From the NCBI RefSeq assembly GCF_039621805.1, contig NZ_CP155073.1, positions 186,001 to 250,000 on the forward strand: a DNA stretch of 64,000 bases, given 5' to 3'. This document shows, in pieces, positions 63,837-64,000 of the stretch; position 1 is the stretch's first letter, and the number at the start of each line of letters is the position of its first letter. This stretch comes from Paraburkholderia sp. PREW-6R (lineage in GTDB: Bacteria > Pseudomonadota > Gammaproteobacteria > Burkholderiales > Burkholderiaceae). The notes beneath the pieces are model-generated. The model made no database searches. It was not told the origin of the DNA and saw only the letters and a list, made by a program, of their open reading frames with translations. Position numbers and translations under genes: made by a program.

Positions 63837-64000
63837 TGGCAGGCAACACGGGGACATCGCGCTGGTTCACGGCCGGCATGACGGCAATCGCGCTCGCGTT
63901 CGCAATCGGCGGTGCGCCGGCGGCGCGTGCAGAGACATCGCTGCTGAACGTCTCGTACGACGTCACGCGCGAACTGTACAAAGACATCAACGCGGGCTTC
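63837..64000 (+). CDS. sbp: Sulfate-binding periplasmic protein Sbp (cut by window end)
   Basis: The first 54 codons are present. A signal peptide (about residues 1-32, ending PAARA) leads to TSLLNVSYDVTRELYKDINAGF, the typical mature start of Sbp/CysP. It should deliver sulfate or thiosulfate to a CysTWA-type ABC transporter, whose genes would follow outside the window. AAGGCGGGC precedes the ATG. Truncated only by the window. Confidence 0.9.

Overview
The window looks like part of a secondary replicon (second chromosome or megaplasmid) of a Burkholderiaceae bacterium, most likely Paraburkholderia. The evidence is the high-GC backbone with long antisense ORF shadows, Burkholderia-type gene content (Porin_4-family porin, fused indolepyruvate ferredoxin oxidoreductase, YbaK/DUF1289/MaoC cluster, Sbp), and a plasmid-type RepA with an adjacent iteron/DnaA-box origin. 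This assignment is inference; no rRNA or complete tRNA gene is present.

Region 1 (about 0.2-5 kb) is the replication module. It holds a small membrane protein, an uncharacterised minus-strand gene, a small winged-HTH protein, repA, and an iteron-bearing origin just after repA. A large hairpin and a tyrosine recombinase follow, then 11/12-bp tandem repeats.

Region 2 (about 5-28 kb) is an accessory and defence island of mixed base composition. It contains a DEDD exonuclease-like gene and an array of about 16 spaced GGTCA-core repeats. Next come a HEPN-like gene, a 294-bp internally deleted IS1182-type element with perfect 22-bp ends, a PIN-like gene and a 1006-aa reverse transcriptase-nitrilase fusion of the DRT1/UG1 type. 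A two-gene secreted module (a 973-aa coiled-coil protein and a collagen-like protein) lies between two 15-bp repeats that match a tRNA-Ser 3' end. A complete type I restriction-modification operon (hsdR-hsdM-hsdS) and an EVE/PUA-like plus PD-(D/E)XK endonuclease fusion follow, and then a degenerate gene-poor stretch.

Region 3 (28-64 kb) is ordinary backbone. Signalling genes are two methyl-accepting chemotaxis proteins, a diguanylate cyclase, an EAL phosphodiesterase and a dual EAL-GGDEF protein. Transport genes are an NCS2 uracil-type permease, a CPA1 antiporter, a KirBac-type channel, an SBF-type symporter and a porin. Metabolic genes are cutC, indolepyruvate oxidoreductase, a translationally coupled LacI/AGE isomerase/PfkB kinase sugar operon, a haloacetate dehalogenase-like hydrolase and a nitronate monooxygenase. 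A six-gene minus-strand cluster (ghrA, mvaB, ybaK, DUF1289, MaoC, MBL) comes near the end. The window closes inside an Sbp-like sulfate-binding protein gene.

The least described parts are the secreted pair with its tRNA-derived boundaries, the GGTCA repeat array, the hairpin before the recombinase, and the HEPN-like/PIN-like genes beside the reverse transcriptase. All family calls rest on reading motifs in the translated sequence; no database search was run.
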